The notes: generated by a model not told the origin, from the letters alone. A stretch of 64,000 bases of DNA from Methanomassiliicoccales archaeon LGM-DZ1 (GCA_030168595.1 CP115556.1:1704095-1768094), one strand, 5' to 3'; shown: positions 36,064 to 44,733, numbered from the stretch's first letter. A program made the numbers and translations.

Positions 36064-36720
36064 ATGAAAATGGAATCTGTTGAACAGAACAACTCCAAGA
36101 AGAAACTCATCGTCCCTCTGATCGCGCTGATGCTGTGCGCTGTGGCCGTTATCGGAATCGGATACGGTCTTAACAGCACCTCTACCAACAACGACAACGC
36201 GGTGACTGGGAACGCTCTGGTAGTTGACCTTCGCAATACAGACGGGAGCGCATCGCTCGTAGGAAATGGATTTGCCAACGGTGCTGAAATTGGCTTTGTA
36301 ACTACTCAGACAAATGGAAACACAAAGGTCAGCATCGATGGTGCTAGCGATGTCGCAGTCGGCGACGTTACATACAAGGCAGTTAAGATCGGAGAAGGCA
36401 AGCTTAAGGTTAGCGCGAGCAACTCTGGCTCTTCAACCAGTTCTACTGTGAATGTTTCTGTTACTCTCAATAAGACTGCCGGCACCGTGCCCACTGACAT
36501 GAAGTTCATCCTTGCAGCAGGCAGCACTAACTATGTTATCTCTCTTGGTAATGCACTTGTTGCTGGAACTATCACCCTCACCGGCGAGTCGAGTGATGCA
36601 TTCCTTAACGGTGAAGAGTCCTTTGTGCTCTATGCTTCCCTCGTGAATGCCGATTACACTAATGCAATTGCAGATTACTCCGGCTTCACTTATTCTATCC
36701 TCTTCTCTGTCAGCAACTGA
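36064..36720 (+). CDS. Secreted or membrane-anchored beta-rich surface protein
   Basis: 218 residues. A short basic start (NNSKKK) precedes one hydrophobic segment LIVPLIALMLCAVAVIGIGY, which acts as signal or anchor. The exported part is Ser/Thr/Asn-rich and predicted beta (VSIDGASDVAVGDVTYKAVK; TVNVSVTLNKTAGTVPTDMK), with many likely glycosylation sites. The end (FTYSILFSVSN) resembles the end of the protein at 40142. It is the first of a series of such genes in this island. Function unknown, perhaps a surface layer or adhesion protein. Confidence 0.75.
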   Translation: MKMESVEQNNSKKKLIVPLIALMLCAVAVIGIGYGLNSTSTNNDNAVTGNALVVDLRNTDGSASLVGNGFANGAEIGFVTTQTNGNTKVSIDGASDVAVGDVTYKAVKIGEGKLKVSASNSGSSTSSTVNVSVTLNKTAGTVPTDMKFILAAGSTNYVISLGNALVAGTITLTGESSDAFLNGEESFVLYASLVNADYTNAIADYSGFTYSILFSVSN

Positions 36721-36749
36721 TCATTGAACAAGAGGACAAACTCATTACC

Positions 36750-36783
36750 GCTCCCTTCTGCGGAAGGGAGCAACATTTTATTT
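36750..36783 (+). terminator. Terminator after the secreted-protein gene
   Basis: GCTCCCTTC-TGCG-GAAGGGAGC, a perfect 9-bp stem (36750-36771), then AACATTTTATTTTC. The 330 nt from here to the next gene hold nothing else that I can support. Confidence 0.85.
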
Positions 36784-37102
36784 TCACTCCTTGACTGTTT
36801 AGTTCAATCATGGATTGCGCAAAGTTCGCGGACGGATGCCGAGTATGTGGATATCGGCCTGTATGGTATGTTGGATGCATTCTAATTGGATATCAGAGAT
36901 TTTCATGATCTGTTCAATATGTAACTGTATCCGATTATGCGTTCAATAATAGTGTGCCAGATATATCGTGTTCGTATACAAATCAAAAATAGCAAATATG
37001 CAGTACAGCGAAAGTAACCCAATTTCGGTCCGCGGAGTCTGCAGATTCACGCTAGAATTTTGCTTTCTAGACACCAATGCATATGCGTGGAGAAGATATG
37101 CC

Positions 37103-37537
37103 ATGAAACAAACCGTTGTCCATTCAGTTATTGTGTCATGGCCCAGATTGATTCTGGTATTCCTCGTCATAGGCGCGATCCTGTTTGCTTCGGCGATTCC
37201 TGCCGCCTCTGCCATAGAATCGCAATCTACCAACACAGGCAATACGATATCATTCAGCAAGTCGTCATCTATAAACTCCTCTGACGATCTCTGCAAGATT
37301 CTAAGTGGGTCAAACCCGGACCTTACGTTTACTATCGATACAGACGATTACGGCGACGGTCGCTATGCTGCCTTCGTGACCAACGGCAGCGATGAGAAGA
37401 GCATTGTCGGATACAATAAGGATATCAATGTTAAATTGGACGTGCCTGCGGGGTATAAGTTCTTGGTCATGGTGCGCTGCACAAATAACTCAAGCAGCTA
37501 CGCTATGATATCTATCCTCACTCATGCAATGACTTGA
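37103..37537 (+). CDS. Secreted protein truncated by an IS element
   Basis: 144 residues. Signal peptide with hydrophobic LILVFLVIGAILFASAIPA and cleavage-like AASA, then IESQSTNTGNTISFS, which resembles LESTVTNTGNAVEV in the protein at 40920-41467. Start ATG 37103 has GGAGAAG upstream. The final codons ACT TGA come from the left end of the IS at 37534, so the original protein was longer. It belongs to the local family of small exported proteins. Confidence 0.65.
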   Translation: MKQTVVHSVIVSWPRLILVFLVIGAILFASAIPAASAIESQSTNTGNTISFSKSSSINSSDDLCKILSGSNPDLTFTIDTDDYGDGRYAAFVTNGSDEKSIVGYNKDINVKLDVPAGYKFLVMVRCTNNSSSYAMISILTHAMT

Positions 37538-39215
37538 TAACAAGGTCATCGTAACAAGGACTTTTGATATGCTGGCTAATCCGAAATGAACGAGGGTTTT
37601 TATACAATCATTGTTATCATTCTTAACAATGAGTTACAAGGTCGTCCAGAAGCAGAGCAACGGCAGATACTACCTGTACGAGGTCACGGGAGTCTGGGAT
37701 CCAGTCAAGAAGAACTCGAAACAGACCAGGACGTATCTGGGCGTGTGCGATGCCGAAGGCAATCTGCTGAAGGAACCGGCCAGGAACAGGACGGTCAGCT
37801 GCAGTCCGGTGTACGGGCCGTACCAGCTGTTCGTACAGCTGGCGGAGAGGAGCGGACTCACGTCCGCTCTGGACGACGTGTACGGGGTGAGGGACGGAAG
37901 GAGGCTGCTGGCCATGGCCATACTGGGCATCGTGGATCCCGTGACCGTGAACCAGATGGAGAATGCCATAGACGACACCTACCTGCGGGAACTTCTCGGT
38001 GTCGACTGGGGTTTCGAACAATCGTCGGTCTGCCGGTTCCTGCAGACCGTGGGCCACGCTTCGGAGCAGAGGGAACTCCTGTTCAACGAACTCGCCCCGA
38101 AGAGCGGATGCGTAATCTTCGACATAGTGTGCCTGGGCACGGATTCCGAGGACCTCGAATATGCGGAGGTAGGAAGGAAGACCCACCTCACCGGATCCAG
38201 ACAGTTCAATCTAGGCATGGTGCATTCGATGGAGGACAACCTCCCGTTCTGCTACCGCACCTATCCGGGTTCGGTGGCGGACGTATCCACACTGGACAAC
38301 ATCGTCTCGGACCTCCGGACCATGGACTGTTCCCCCGTAGAACTGGAGATGGACAGGGGGTTCTTCAGCATAGGCAACGTGCAGATGATGCTGGAACGCG
38401 GAATGGGGTTCACCGTGCCGATACCTGCACGTGTCGGCATATCCAAACTGCTGCTGTCGGAGAGCGTCAGGGAGATAGACTCGCCCCTGAACACGGACTA
38501 TCTGGCACGGTCGGTGGTGAGGGGATACGAGACATTCGTGAGACTTGAGGACGAGGAGCTGGTGAAAGCCTCCGAGGGGGACGCGGGGGCGATCAGGGCG
38601 TTGGTGTTCCAGGACGATTCGAAGCGTACAAAGGAGATCGCCACGCTGTATTCGAGGATCGGGGAGCTCGAGAACAGGCTGTCCGGTACGGAATACGACC
38701 GTTTCGCCAGGAAGAAGCTCACACGCACGGAACAGCAGACCGCGGATCTGCTGGAATTCGCCGCGGACGGCAACGGGAAGACCGTGGTGACGAGGAAACG
38801 CAATGCGATATCCGCCAAGGAGAACGCTTGCGGAAGGTTCGCGGTGATAACGACGTCGGACAAGCATTGGCTGGACCTGTTGATGCAGTACCGTCTCAGG
38901 AACGGGGTGGAATATGATTTCTCGCAGCTTCAGTCGGATCTGTTCGTGGGCATAACAGGTAAATCGGACCAGGATTCCGCCGAAGGCGGACTCCTGGTGA
39001 ACTTCCTGTCACTAAGGCTCAGGCTGACGCTGATAAACCTGCTGAAGGAAAAGGGATTGGCGGGCGATTACTGGGTCCCGGACGTGCTGAACACCCTGAA
39101 GAAGCTGAAGATCTCGTGCATCGGCGGGAAATGGAGACTGAACGAGGTCACCAAGGCCCAGAGGGAACTCTTCGAAGCTCTCGGGGTAAAAATCCAATGA
39201 ACCCCTTGTTATCAA
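37534..39215 (+). mobile_element. IS4/IS1634-type insertion sequence with 12-bp terminal inverted repeats
   Basis: TTGATAACAAGG (37534-37545) and CCTTGTTATCAA (39204-39215) are perfect inverted repeats bracketing one transposase gene, for a length of 1682 bp. The five bases outside each end differ (ATGAC and ATCGA), so no target duplication is visible. Either the duplication has decayed or the element took part in a rearrangement. It cuts a secreted-protein gene on its left. Confidence 0.85.
37629..39200 (+). CDS. Transposase, IS4/IS1634-like DDE family
   Basis: 523 residues, apparently intact. Family features are the N-terminal QKQSNGRYYLYEV segment, KTHLTGSRQFNLGMVHSMED around the first catalytic region, ELEMDRGFFSIGNVQMMLE with the second Asp, and a long C-terminal domain. 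Start ATG 37629 lies 84 nt inside the left repeat. GC content is higher than in the surrounding island, so it came from a source like the backbone. Confidence 0.88.
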   Translation: MSYKVVQKQSNGRYYLYEVTGVWDPVKKNSKQTRTYLGVCDAEGNLLKEPARNRTVSCSPVYGPYQLFVQLAERSGLTSALDDVYGVRDGRRLLAMAILGIVDPVTVNQMENAIDDTYLRELLGVDWGFEQSSVCRFLQTVGHASEQRELLFNELAPKSGCVIFDIVCLGTDSEDLEYAEVGRKTHLTGSRQFNLGMVHSMEDNLPFCYRTYPGSVADVSTLDNIVSDLRTMDCSPVELEMDRGFFSIGNVQMMLERGMGFTVPIPARVGISKLLLSESVREIDSPLNTDYLARSVVRGYETFVRLEDEELVKASEGDAGAIRALVFQDDSKRTKEIATLYSRIGELENRLSGTEYDRFARKKLTRTEQQTADLLEFAADGNGKTVVTRKRNAISAKENACGRFAVITTSDKHWLDLLMQYRLRNGVEYDFSQLQSDLFVGITGKSDQDSAEGGLLVNFLSLRLRLTLINLLKEKGLAGDYWVPDVLNTLKKLKISCIGGKWRLNEVTKAQRELFEALGVKIQ

Positions 39216-39231
39216 ATCGATGCATAAGTGA

Positions 39232-39492
39232 GGATCTATCGATACAAGCGGTTCTTCCGATAATCCGCCGTCTATAGACCTGAAAGGCGATACCGTATTC
39301 CAGTCTCAGACCGGCTACGTTGCATATGTGTACTTCTCAGACAGCACCCAAAGCGCATTGATCTGCACGGCCGAGATCCCAGATACCGCTAGTTGGATCC
39401 CGGGTTCCAGTGAGACCGACATCACGATAACGGGCCACAGGGGCTATGCGCTGCTTTGGATCGAGATTCTCGTTTACTCGCCTTCCGCCTGA
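39232..39492 (+). pseudogene. 3' fragment of a secreted-protein gene
   Basis: An open frame of 86 codons with no start, directly right of the IS: IDTSGSSDNPPSIDLKGDTV, then QTGYVAYVYFSDST and ITGHRGYALLWIEILVYSPS. It is beta-rich and Ser/Thr-rich like the neighbouring exported proteins. A TGA at 39229 closes the frame upstream, so it does not join in frame to the 37103 gene across the IS. It may be the tail of a different paralogue. Confidence 0.55.
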
Positions 39493-40141
39493 GTAAATCT
39501 GAATTCGAACGCAGCACGCCTCCTCGATGGCTTGTTTTGGTGCTGAGGTCTGCTGGACGGCAGGCAAGGCGTTCTGGTTGTTAGGTATAATCGGCTATGA
39601 CTCTTTCGCCGATAGGATAGCGACAGATTTGCAAGAGAGACGATCTTATGATTTCATAGTCTGGCTCTTTTGAAAAATCACCGGGCAGGTATCAGATTAC
39701 ATAAAATGGCGGAATCATTCGAAAAAGAATGATTCAAATTCGTTTATTATTCTTTGACTATAAACGCATGTTTAAAAATGATTATTTGTTCAAAAATTAA
39801 AATTAATAATGTACAAACATCTATCAGATTGATATTTTAGAATATATCAAAAAAGATAGCAAACATCCAACTCGATCATTATTTCTGCATCAGATGGATA
39901 ACAAAACGACCTATCTCTTTATTTTGTATAATATTTTCGATTCATTACTATTGTTTTGCAGTACAAAGTACAATAAATTAAGCAACTATTTGCACATAAA
40001 TGCATAATTATGTTCATATTTTTTGTTTTTCGAATATATCCGCAATCGAAAATATCAACTATAATTGAACGGACCGCGTGCTCTTTATAAATTTCCCCTG
40101 CGATTTTTTATTCACAAGGAGGAAAAACAAACAGCGATAAT
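39493..40141. other. Long AT-rich non-coding stretch
   Basis: About 650 nt without a supportable gene, strikingly AT-rich from 39660 to 40080 compared with the backbone. The end contains a TATA box (CTTTATAAATTTCC, about 40082-40095) and an AAGGAGGAAAAAC ribosome site for the gene at 40142. Confidence 0.5.
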
Positions 40142-40687
40142 ATGACGCAAAAGAACCGTAACATTCAGTTCTCAGCCCTGATCGTTTGCCTTTTGTCCAT
40201 ACTCAGTGCAAGCACCATATTGCTGATCCATTCGGCGGATTCAAGCAGCAGTACCAGCAACAATATGTCATGTTATCTCTCCGATGTTCCTGGAGGAAGT
40301 CCGATGCAGGAGGGCGACTTCTCCAGTGAGGCTGCATTCATGTGCGGGTCGGTTCAGATCAACGGCGACATGACCTTTTTCATCGACAGGACAGTGATCG
40401 GTCAGGGATACATCAACATATCCGCAGATGACATAGCCGACAGTGCGGCAGAAGTTATTTGGCACATAGATGTTGCATCGGGATTTTCTGATGATATAAA
40501 CTTCAGTTTGTGGCTGGGACAGCCTTCCGACCCTGTGTCAGTCAGCATAGAAGGGACAGACGGCATATTCTACGTGCCGCTCGAGAACGGGCATTCGTCG
40601 CAGCAGATCTTTCTGACCGTAGAGGCCGAAGATCTTCCCGCTCCGTTGACGGAATTATCATACAGTGTGAGCTTCACCCTCGGGTAA
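40142..40687 (+). CDS. Secreted or membrane-anchored surface protein
   Basis: 181 residues. N-terminal FSALIVCLLSILSASTILLI is a signal or anchor segment. The exported part begins HSADSSSSTSNNMSCYLSDV and is acidic and beta-rich; it ends LTELSYSVSFTLG, echoing FTYSILFSVSN of the 36064 protein. Two Cys residues may pair. It has its own TATA box and a good GGAGG ribosome site. Family unknown. Confidence 0.7.
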   Translation: MTQKNRNIQFSALIVCLLSILSASTILLIHSADSSSSTSNNMSCYLSDVPGGSPMQEGDFSSEAAFMCGSVQINGDMTFFIDRTVIGQGYINISADDIADSAAEVIWHIDVASGFSDDINFSLWLGQPSDPVSVSIEGTDGIFYVPLENGHSSQQIFLTVEAEDLPAPLTELSYSVSFTLG

Positions 40688-40819
40688 GGCATAGGAACCT
40701 TGCACATAGGGTGCCGAATGGCATCCTCTGCAGGGTTCGGTGTTATTTCATTCGGACTGTTGACGGAAGTGTGTTCTGTATACCAATATTTTTATTCATT
40801 TTTAGAAAGGAGCAAATAT

Positions 40820-40919
40820 AGAGTATATACCGTACTATAACTCAATCAAATGAGCCTTTATCGGAGGTATCTCCGCACCCCCTTACGGGTTGTGGCTGCA
40901 TCTGAGGAGGACACAATGT
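40820..40919 (+). promoter_or_regulatory. Promoter and hairpin leader of the secreted-protein gene at 40920
   Basis: GAGTATATACC (about 40819-40829) is a TATA box. The leader holds CGGAG-GTAT-CTCCG (about 40861-40874) and a GAGGAGG ribosome site at 40904-40910. The preceding 130 nt (40688-40819) hold nothing else. Confidence 0.5.
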
Positions 40920-41467
40920 ATGAGATATTCGTTGAGTAACAGAGCGGGCATTTTACTGTTGTCGCTGTTATCTTTCTGCTCATGCCCTCCCTGATATCTC
41001 CTGCCATGGGGCTGGAGTCTACAGTGACGAACACAGGCAACGCAGTTGAGGTTGATGGGTCGTCGATGCTCGCAGACATTCTCACCGCCGAAGAGGAGAA
41101 AGATCGGAAATTGACGAATCCGGATCAGTTTACCAGGACATATTTCCAGGGAGAGAGCGTGAGTTCCGGCGGCAATACCTACGCCTCTGTCTATGTGTCC
41201 TGCAACGAGACCATGACGACGCTGTCCGGTAAGTCGACGATAGTGGTGCCTATCCCTGCTTCGATAGATTGCTTTGTGATTCATGTGAAAATGGGTAGCG
41301 ATTCTTCCGTTCTGAATTTCTGGAATGAGTTCATGCAGAAGATGGACACAGGGGTCGTGGATCAGAACGGAAAGCAGATCGATCCGCTTTTGACAATCAG
41401 TGCTTCAGATATTATAGACCCTGACCTCGCCACCAGGGGTAAACTGAACACGGATTCAGGGGCATGA
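40920..41467 (+). pseudogene. Secreted protein gene with frameshift inside the signal peptide
   Basis: ATG 40920, well placed behind GAGGAGG, opens MRYSLSNRAGILLLSLLSF, an excellent signal peptide start, but that frame stops at 40996 or so (CPP, stop). The rest of the signal (MPSLISPAMG) and the mature part LESTVTNTGNAVEVDGSSM continue in another frame from 40982 to 41467. Upstream of 40982 that frame has no ATG or GTG and a TAA at 40937. One indel near 40975 explains this. The mature sequence resembles the 37103 protein. Confidence 0.6.
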
Positions 41468-41482
41468 GGCGAAAACGAAAAG

Positions 41483-43030
41483 TGTCCCGGTCCGATGTTC
41501 AGCTGTGACACAAAAACTAATCGCGACTGGGACGGAACTTCCCAGTCCTAACGACAATATATCGGTTCCTATCGGTCTCGTGAAAACCGTGGAGCATTAT
41601 CTCGGTTCTGCAGGCGTTCTGGAGTTCGTGGATACGTTCAAAGGACGCGGGGTCCCCATGAGCAGGATACTGGTGGCGATGTGCACGCACATCCTCATGG
41701 GCAGCAATTCAATGAGCAGGTGTTCCGATTGGCTGAAGAACAAGGATGTGCGGAAGGAGCTCGGATTGGATTCGGGTCTATCGCAGAGGACCATCAACCG
41801 TGCGATATCGCTGTTGGGGAAACACAGCGACGAGATCATAGTGAAGCTGTGGGAAGGGCTCGATGCAAGATACCATTTCGAGAACACCGATGTGAACATC
41901 GACGGTTCAGCGGTAGTGGTCAACGGTCCGGAAGCCGAATTGGGTGCGGTAGGTTATCCCAGGGATTTCAGGGACCAGAGCAGGAAACAGGTGGAGTTCC
42001 TGACAGCGGAACTCCAGAAGTCTAAGATCCCTTTCTTCATGAGGGCGTACAAGGGGAACACATCCGATCCCGAGCAGTACAGGGATGCGCTCCCGGACAT
42101 CTTCTCCATGATACGGGAGGGTTCGTGGATAATCGTGGACAACGGAGGTGCATCGGGGGACATCCTGGATTCCATCGTCGATGCGGGGCATAAATATCTC
42201 ACGAGGGTGAAGATGAACGTATCCGATGACAAACGGATAAACGATCCCGAATGCGAATGGGAGTATGTGGAGGAAGGGGTGTGTTGTAAGAAACACACCT
42301 TCGACTCTTCCGGGAGGACGACGTATCTGTTCTTCTCCTTAGACAATTGGAACCGTTCGTATCATTCCGCATCGAAGAGCTTCGACCGTATGGTGGAGGC
42401 GGTGAGGACCTACGAGGACGGGCATTTCAGAAAATCGGATTTCGTAACGGTGAAGAGGAACGTTCTCGCGGATGTGGAGGTGAAGGTGAGCCTTCAGACG
42501 AAATTCGCATTCGACGAGAGTGAGAGGGATGGCATAATCCGGGAGATCATGGGCACCCGTGCAGGGATTTTCAAACTGGAATCCTCGGAGCAATTGACAC
42601 CATTGGAAGCTCTTGAGAAGTACCGCGCGAGGGCCACCGTGGAGCACCTGATCCATTCCCTGAAGAGGGTCACGGGGCTCAAACCTCTGAGGGTGTGGAG
42701 CGAACCGTCCATCCGCGGATCCATGATGCTGGCTCTCCTTTCTGAAACAGCGATAGCCATGGCGAGATACGAGATGAAGGGCAGGGAGAGGATAAAGGGC
42801 AAACGGGGAAGGAAGAAGACCGTCATCGAGAAACCGAACACCGAATCCATCGTCTGGTCTTTGGGCCATTTGACACTTACGAGGATGATGGAGAACGGGA
42901 ACAGGAAAGAGGCCGTCTACAGCAATTGGAACCCCGTTTCCAAGGAGATCTTCGGCAATATGCGTGCCGATATCGAGAAGGATCTTGCGATTACGGCCTG
43001 AAAACGGTCATCCCGGGCCGAGATCATCGG
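41483..43030 (+). mobile_element. Second IS4/IS1634-type insertion sequence, ends approximate
   Basis: An intact transposase gene (41505-43001) lies between two secreted-protein gene pieces. I could not define terminal repeats with confidence; weakly similar TGTCCCGGT (41483) and its counterpart TGACCCGAT (minus strand, ending near 43034) are candidates. Coordinates are therefore estimates. Confidence 0.6.
41505..43001 (+). CDS. Transposase, IS4/IS1634-like DDE family
   Basis: 498 residues, apparently intact, GTG start. The DDE features are NIDGSAVVV (first Asp), GYPRDFRDQSRKQVEF (the family GYSxDxRPD-like block), WIIVDNGGASGDILDS (second Asp) and RATVEHLIHSLKRVTGLKP (Glu). A basic segment KGKRGRKK lies near the end. 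It is unrelated at close range to the transposase at 37629. Confidence 0.88.
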   Translation: MTQKLIATGTELPSPNDNISVPIGLVKTVEHYLGSAGVLEFVDTFKGRGVPMSRILVAMCTHILMGSNSMSRCSDWLKNKDVRKELGLDSGLSQRTINRAISLLGKHSDEIIVKLWEGLDARYHFENTDVNIDGSAVVVNGPEAELGAVGYPRDFRDQSRKQVEFLTAELQKSKIPFFMRAYKGNTSDPEQYRDALPDIFSMIREGSWIIVDNGGASGDILDSIVDAGHKYLTRVKMNVSDDKRINDPECEWEYVEEGVCCKKHTFDSSGRTTYLFFSLDNWNRSYHSASKSFDRMVEAVRTYEDGHFRKSDFVTVKRNVLADVEVKVSLQTKFAFDESERDGIIREIMGTRAGIFKLESSEQLTPLEALEKYRARATVEHLIHSLKRVTGLKPLRVWSEPSIRGSMMLALLSETAIAMARYEMKGRERIKGKRGRKKTVIEKPNTESIVWSLGHLTLTRMMENGNRKEAVYSNWNPVSKEIFGNMRADIEKDLAITA

Positions 43031-43313
43031 GTCAACTGGCAGCGTAAGCTATGGAAACCGCCAAGTGGCGAATGGATCGGACTTCGTTCAACAATCACAA
43101 AGTGGCGAGGTCAGGATAGACACATACATCTGCATCGACCCAGATACCGGAGCTTTCGTTTTAGAAGACTCTCTGGATGATTGCAAGAAGTGGATAGAGG
43201 CGGATGATCTCAAGACGAAAACCGTTTCAGACACTCAATCCTACAAGTGCTTCACTGTCAAGTCAGACGGCGATCCTAAGAATATCTCTGTGCAGGTCAT
43301 TGCCGTTTTCTGA
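43029..43313 (+). pseudogene. 3' fragment of a secreted-protein gene
   Basis: Open frame without a proper start, right of the second IS: GSTGSVSYGNRQVANGSDFV, then RIDTYICIDPDTGAFVLEDS and FTVKSDGDPKNISVQVIAVF before TGA. Its style matches the exported proteins around it, and it is probably the displaced 3' end of the gene at 40920-41467 or of a paralogue. A GTG at 43065 could start a short product. Confidence 0.5.
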
Positions 43314-43409
43314 TGGATTCTAGTGATCTCGAATCCCAAACCGGCAGCTGAATCGCATAGGCTGCCGGACAGATTATGCGAGATACAGGAAGATGAAGAG
43401 AAGAAAAGT

Positions 43410-43533
43410 GGTAGACAGCGTGTCTGCTTTCCCGTACACTTGCGCAATACAGTACGCGACAGATACGCGAGAGGGCTTAACTGCCGGGTTCGAGATGGGA
43501 CCGGGTGAACCCCTCTGCTGTGGCCGTCTGACC
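43410..43533 (-). rRNA. rrf: 5S ribosomal RNA, not linked to 16S/23S
   Basis: On the minus strand the sequence contains the 5S signatures CCCATCTCGAACCCGG and AGTTAAGC, and the ends pair (GGT-AGAC with GTCTACC, one bulged C). Length is about 124 nt. TATA box CTTTTTATATC at about 43552-43562 is 26 nt upstream of the 5' end, and a pyrimidine-rich TTTTCTTCTCTTC follows the 3' end. No 16S or 23S gene is near; scattered rRNA genes are known in Thermoplasmatota. Confidence 0.92.
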
Positions 43534-43566
43534 AAAACTCTAGATAGAGATTTGATATAAAAAGTT

Positions 43567-43962
43567 TTAGTTGGCAGCGACTGCCTTCCTGATCTCGCTG
43601 TCATCCGGGACCGTCATGTCGTTCGGGAACTCCACCATATTGGGGAACATGTTCCTGAGGCCCCACTCGGCAAGGTCCTTGAGTATGGGCAGCAGGCTGA
43701 TGCCTCTCTCGGTGAGGGAGTATTCCACGGTCTTCGGCCTCTCGGAGATGACGTTGCGGAAGATGATCCCGTCGTTCTCCATCTCCTTCAGCTGTATAGT
43801 GAATATCCTGGGGGAGATCCCGTCTATGGAGTTCATGAGCTGGTTGTACCTCATCGGCTTTCCGGCGCGCCCCAGCTTGCACATGATGACGGTCTTCCAC
43901 CTGCCTTCGATGACTGACATGGCGGCGTCTATCGCGCAATCATAACGCGGTTCCACGCTCAT
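43567..43962 (-). CDS. HxlR-family transcription regulator
   Basis: 131 residues with the HxlR winged helix: CAIDAAMSVIEGRWKTVIMC, MRYNQLMNSIDGISPRIFTI, LKEMENDGIIFRN and the wing VEYSLTERGISLLP. One Cys at the conserved N-terminal position could sense redox or electrophile stress, as in YodB and HypR. Upstream is a CTATCATTT-containing site (44001-44017) similar to the palindrome at 26873, suggesting it controls itself and the PNPOx-like gene. Confidence 0.9.
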   Translation of the reverse strand: MSVEPRYDCAIDAAMSVIEGRWKTVIMCKLGRAGKPMRYNQLMNSIDGISPRIFTIQLKEMENDGIIFRNVISERPKTVEYSLTERGISLLPILKDLAEWGLRNMFPNMVEFPNDMTVPDDSEIRKAVAAN

Positions 43963-44000
43963 AATACTCCCTCACGCCTGCCGGCTATTTGACTGTTAGC

Positions 44001-44017
44001 ACTATACTAAATGATAG
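44001..44017 (-). promoter_or_regulatory. Putative HxlR operator upstream of hxlR
   Basis: Minus strand reads CTATCATTTAGTATAGT, sharing CTATCATTT and the overall shape with the perfect palindrome before the PNPOx-like gene. It lies 39-55 nt upstream of the hxlR ATG and may overlap its TATA element (TTTAGTATAG), which fits self-repression. Confidence 0.45.
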
Positions 44018-44026
44018 CGCGGTTCT

Positions 44027-44311
44027 TCACTTCTTCTGGAAGGACCCGTCCTTCTTGTGGGAGACGACCCTGGACCCTTCGTTGTTGGACTTGAGGGTCT
44101 TGACGAACTCTTCCGCTTCCTTCTTGGTGGTGAAGGTCCTGGTGGCCTTCTGGGCGCCCTCGGCCTTGACCTGCCACAGGTTGTCGTCGGTCCTCTTGGT
44201 GATGTGCCAGACCTTCTTGGTCTCGGACGCGGCCTTCACGGTCTCCTTCTTGGGGGCGGCCTTCTTAGCCGCAGGCTTGGCCGATTCCTTTTTCGCACTT
44301 GCTGTAGCCAT
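44027..44311 (-). CDS. DUF2188 protein with Lys/Ala-rich N-terminal tail
   Basis: 94 residues. The first 30 are Lys/Ala-rich (KKESAKPAAKKAAPKKETVK), like histone tails or nucleoid proteins. The remainder is a DUF2188 domain: VWHITKRTDDNLWQVKAEGA, FTTKKEAEEFVKTLKSNN, VVSHKKDGSFQ. DUF2188 has no established function. The tail suggests nucleic-acid binding; this is inference. It is upstream of hxlR, 64 nt apart. Confidence 0.8.
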   Translation of the reverse strand: MATASAKKESAKPAAKKAAPKKETVKAASETKKVWHITKRTDDNLWQVKAEGAQKATRTFTTKKEAEEFVKTLKSNNEGSRVVSHKKDGSFQKK

Positions 44312-44345
44312 GTAGATATGTCCTCCGATCGGTTATGGTCCTGTT

Positions 44346-44627
44346 TCATCTCTGTTCGAGGATCTTGATCACGTGCCAGCCGAACTCGGTCTTCACGGGA
44401 CCGACGACATCCCCCTTCTTCGCGGAGAACGCCGCATCCTCGAAAGGCTTGACCATCTGGCCGCGCCTGAACCAGCCGAGGTCGCCTCCCTTCTTCTTGG
44501 AAGGGCACACGGAGTACTTCCTGGCGAGTTCGCCGAAATTCTTTCCGGCCTGGACCTGTGCCATCAGATCCTTCGCCTTCGCCTCGTCCTTGACGAGTAT
44601 ATGTGCCGCATGAACCTCTTTGACCAT
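44346..44627 (-). CDS. Parvulin-type peptidyl-prolyl isomerase
   Basis: 93-residue stand-alone PpiC domain: VHAAHILVKDEAKAKDLMAQ, GGDLGWFRRGQMVKPFEDAA and FGWHVIKILEQR. This is the length of cytosolic parvulins such as E. coli PpiC (Par10). No signal peptide, so it acts in the cytoplasm. Confidence 0.95.
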   Translation of the reverse strand: MVKEVHAAHILVKDEAKAKDLMAQVQAGKNFGELARKYSVCPSKKKGGDLGWFRRGQMVKPFEDAAFSAKKGDVVGPVKTEFGWHVIKILEQR

Positions 44628-44733
44628 GATACTTGCACCGTGATGCGGATATTAAAGATGTTCCAGCAACGGACGGATTTCCTGTCGTTCCTGCACATAG
44701 CGGGCCTCCGGGAGCGGAGGCCCGGCATCTGGC

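Noticed and set aside
37534..39492. Secreted-protein gene simply split in two by the IS, joinable in frame
   Set aside because: The right fragment is closed upstream by TGA at 39229 and no target duplication is visible, so a clean single-gene split is not supported.
39600..40080. Replication origin in the AT-rich stretch
   Set aside because: No ORB-like repeats and no cdc6/orc gene nearby; AT-richness fits the island as a whole.
43346..43360. Second att-like copy (GAATCGCATAGGCT) at the right edge of the island
   Set aside because: Only about 8 contiguous bases match the tRNA-Ile end; this is expected by chance.
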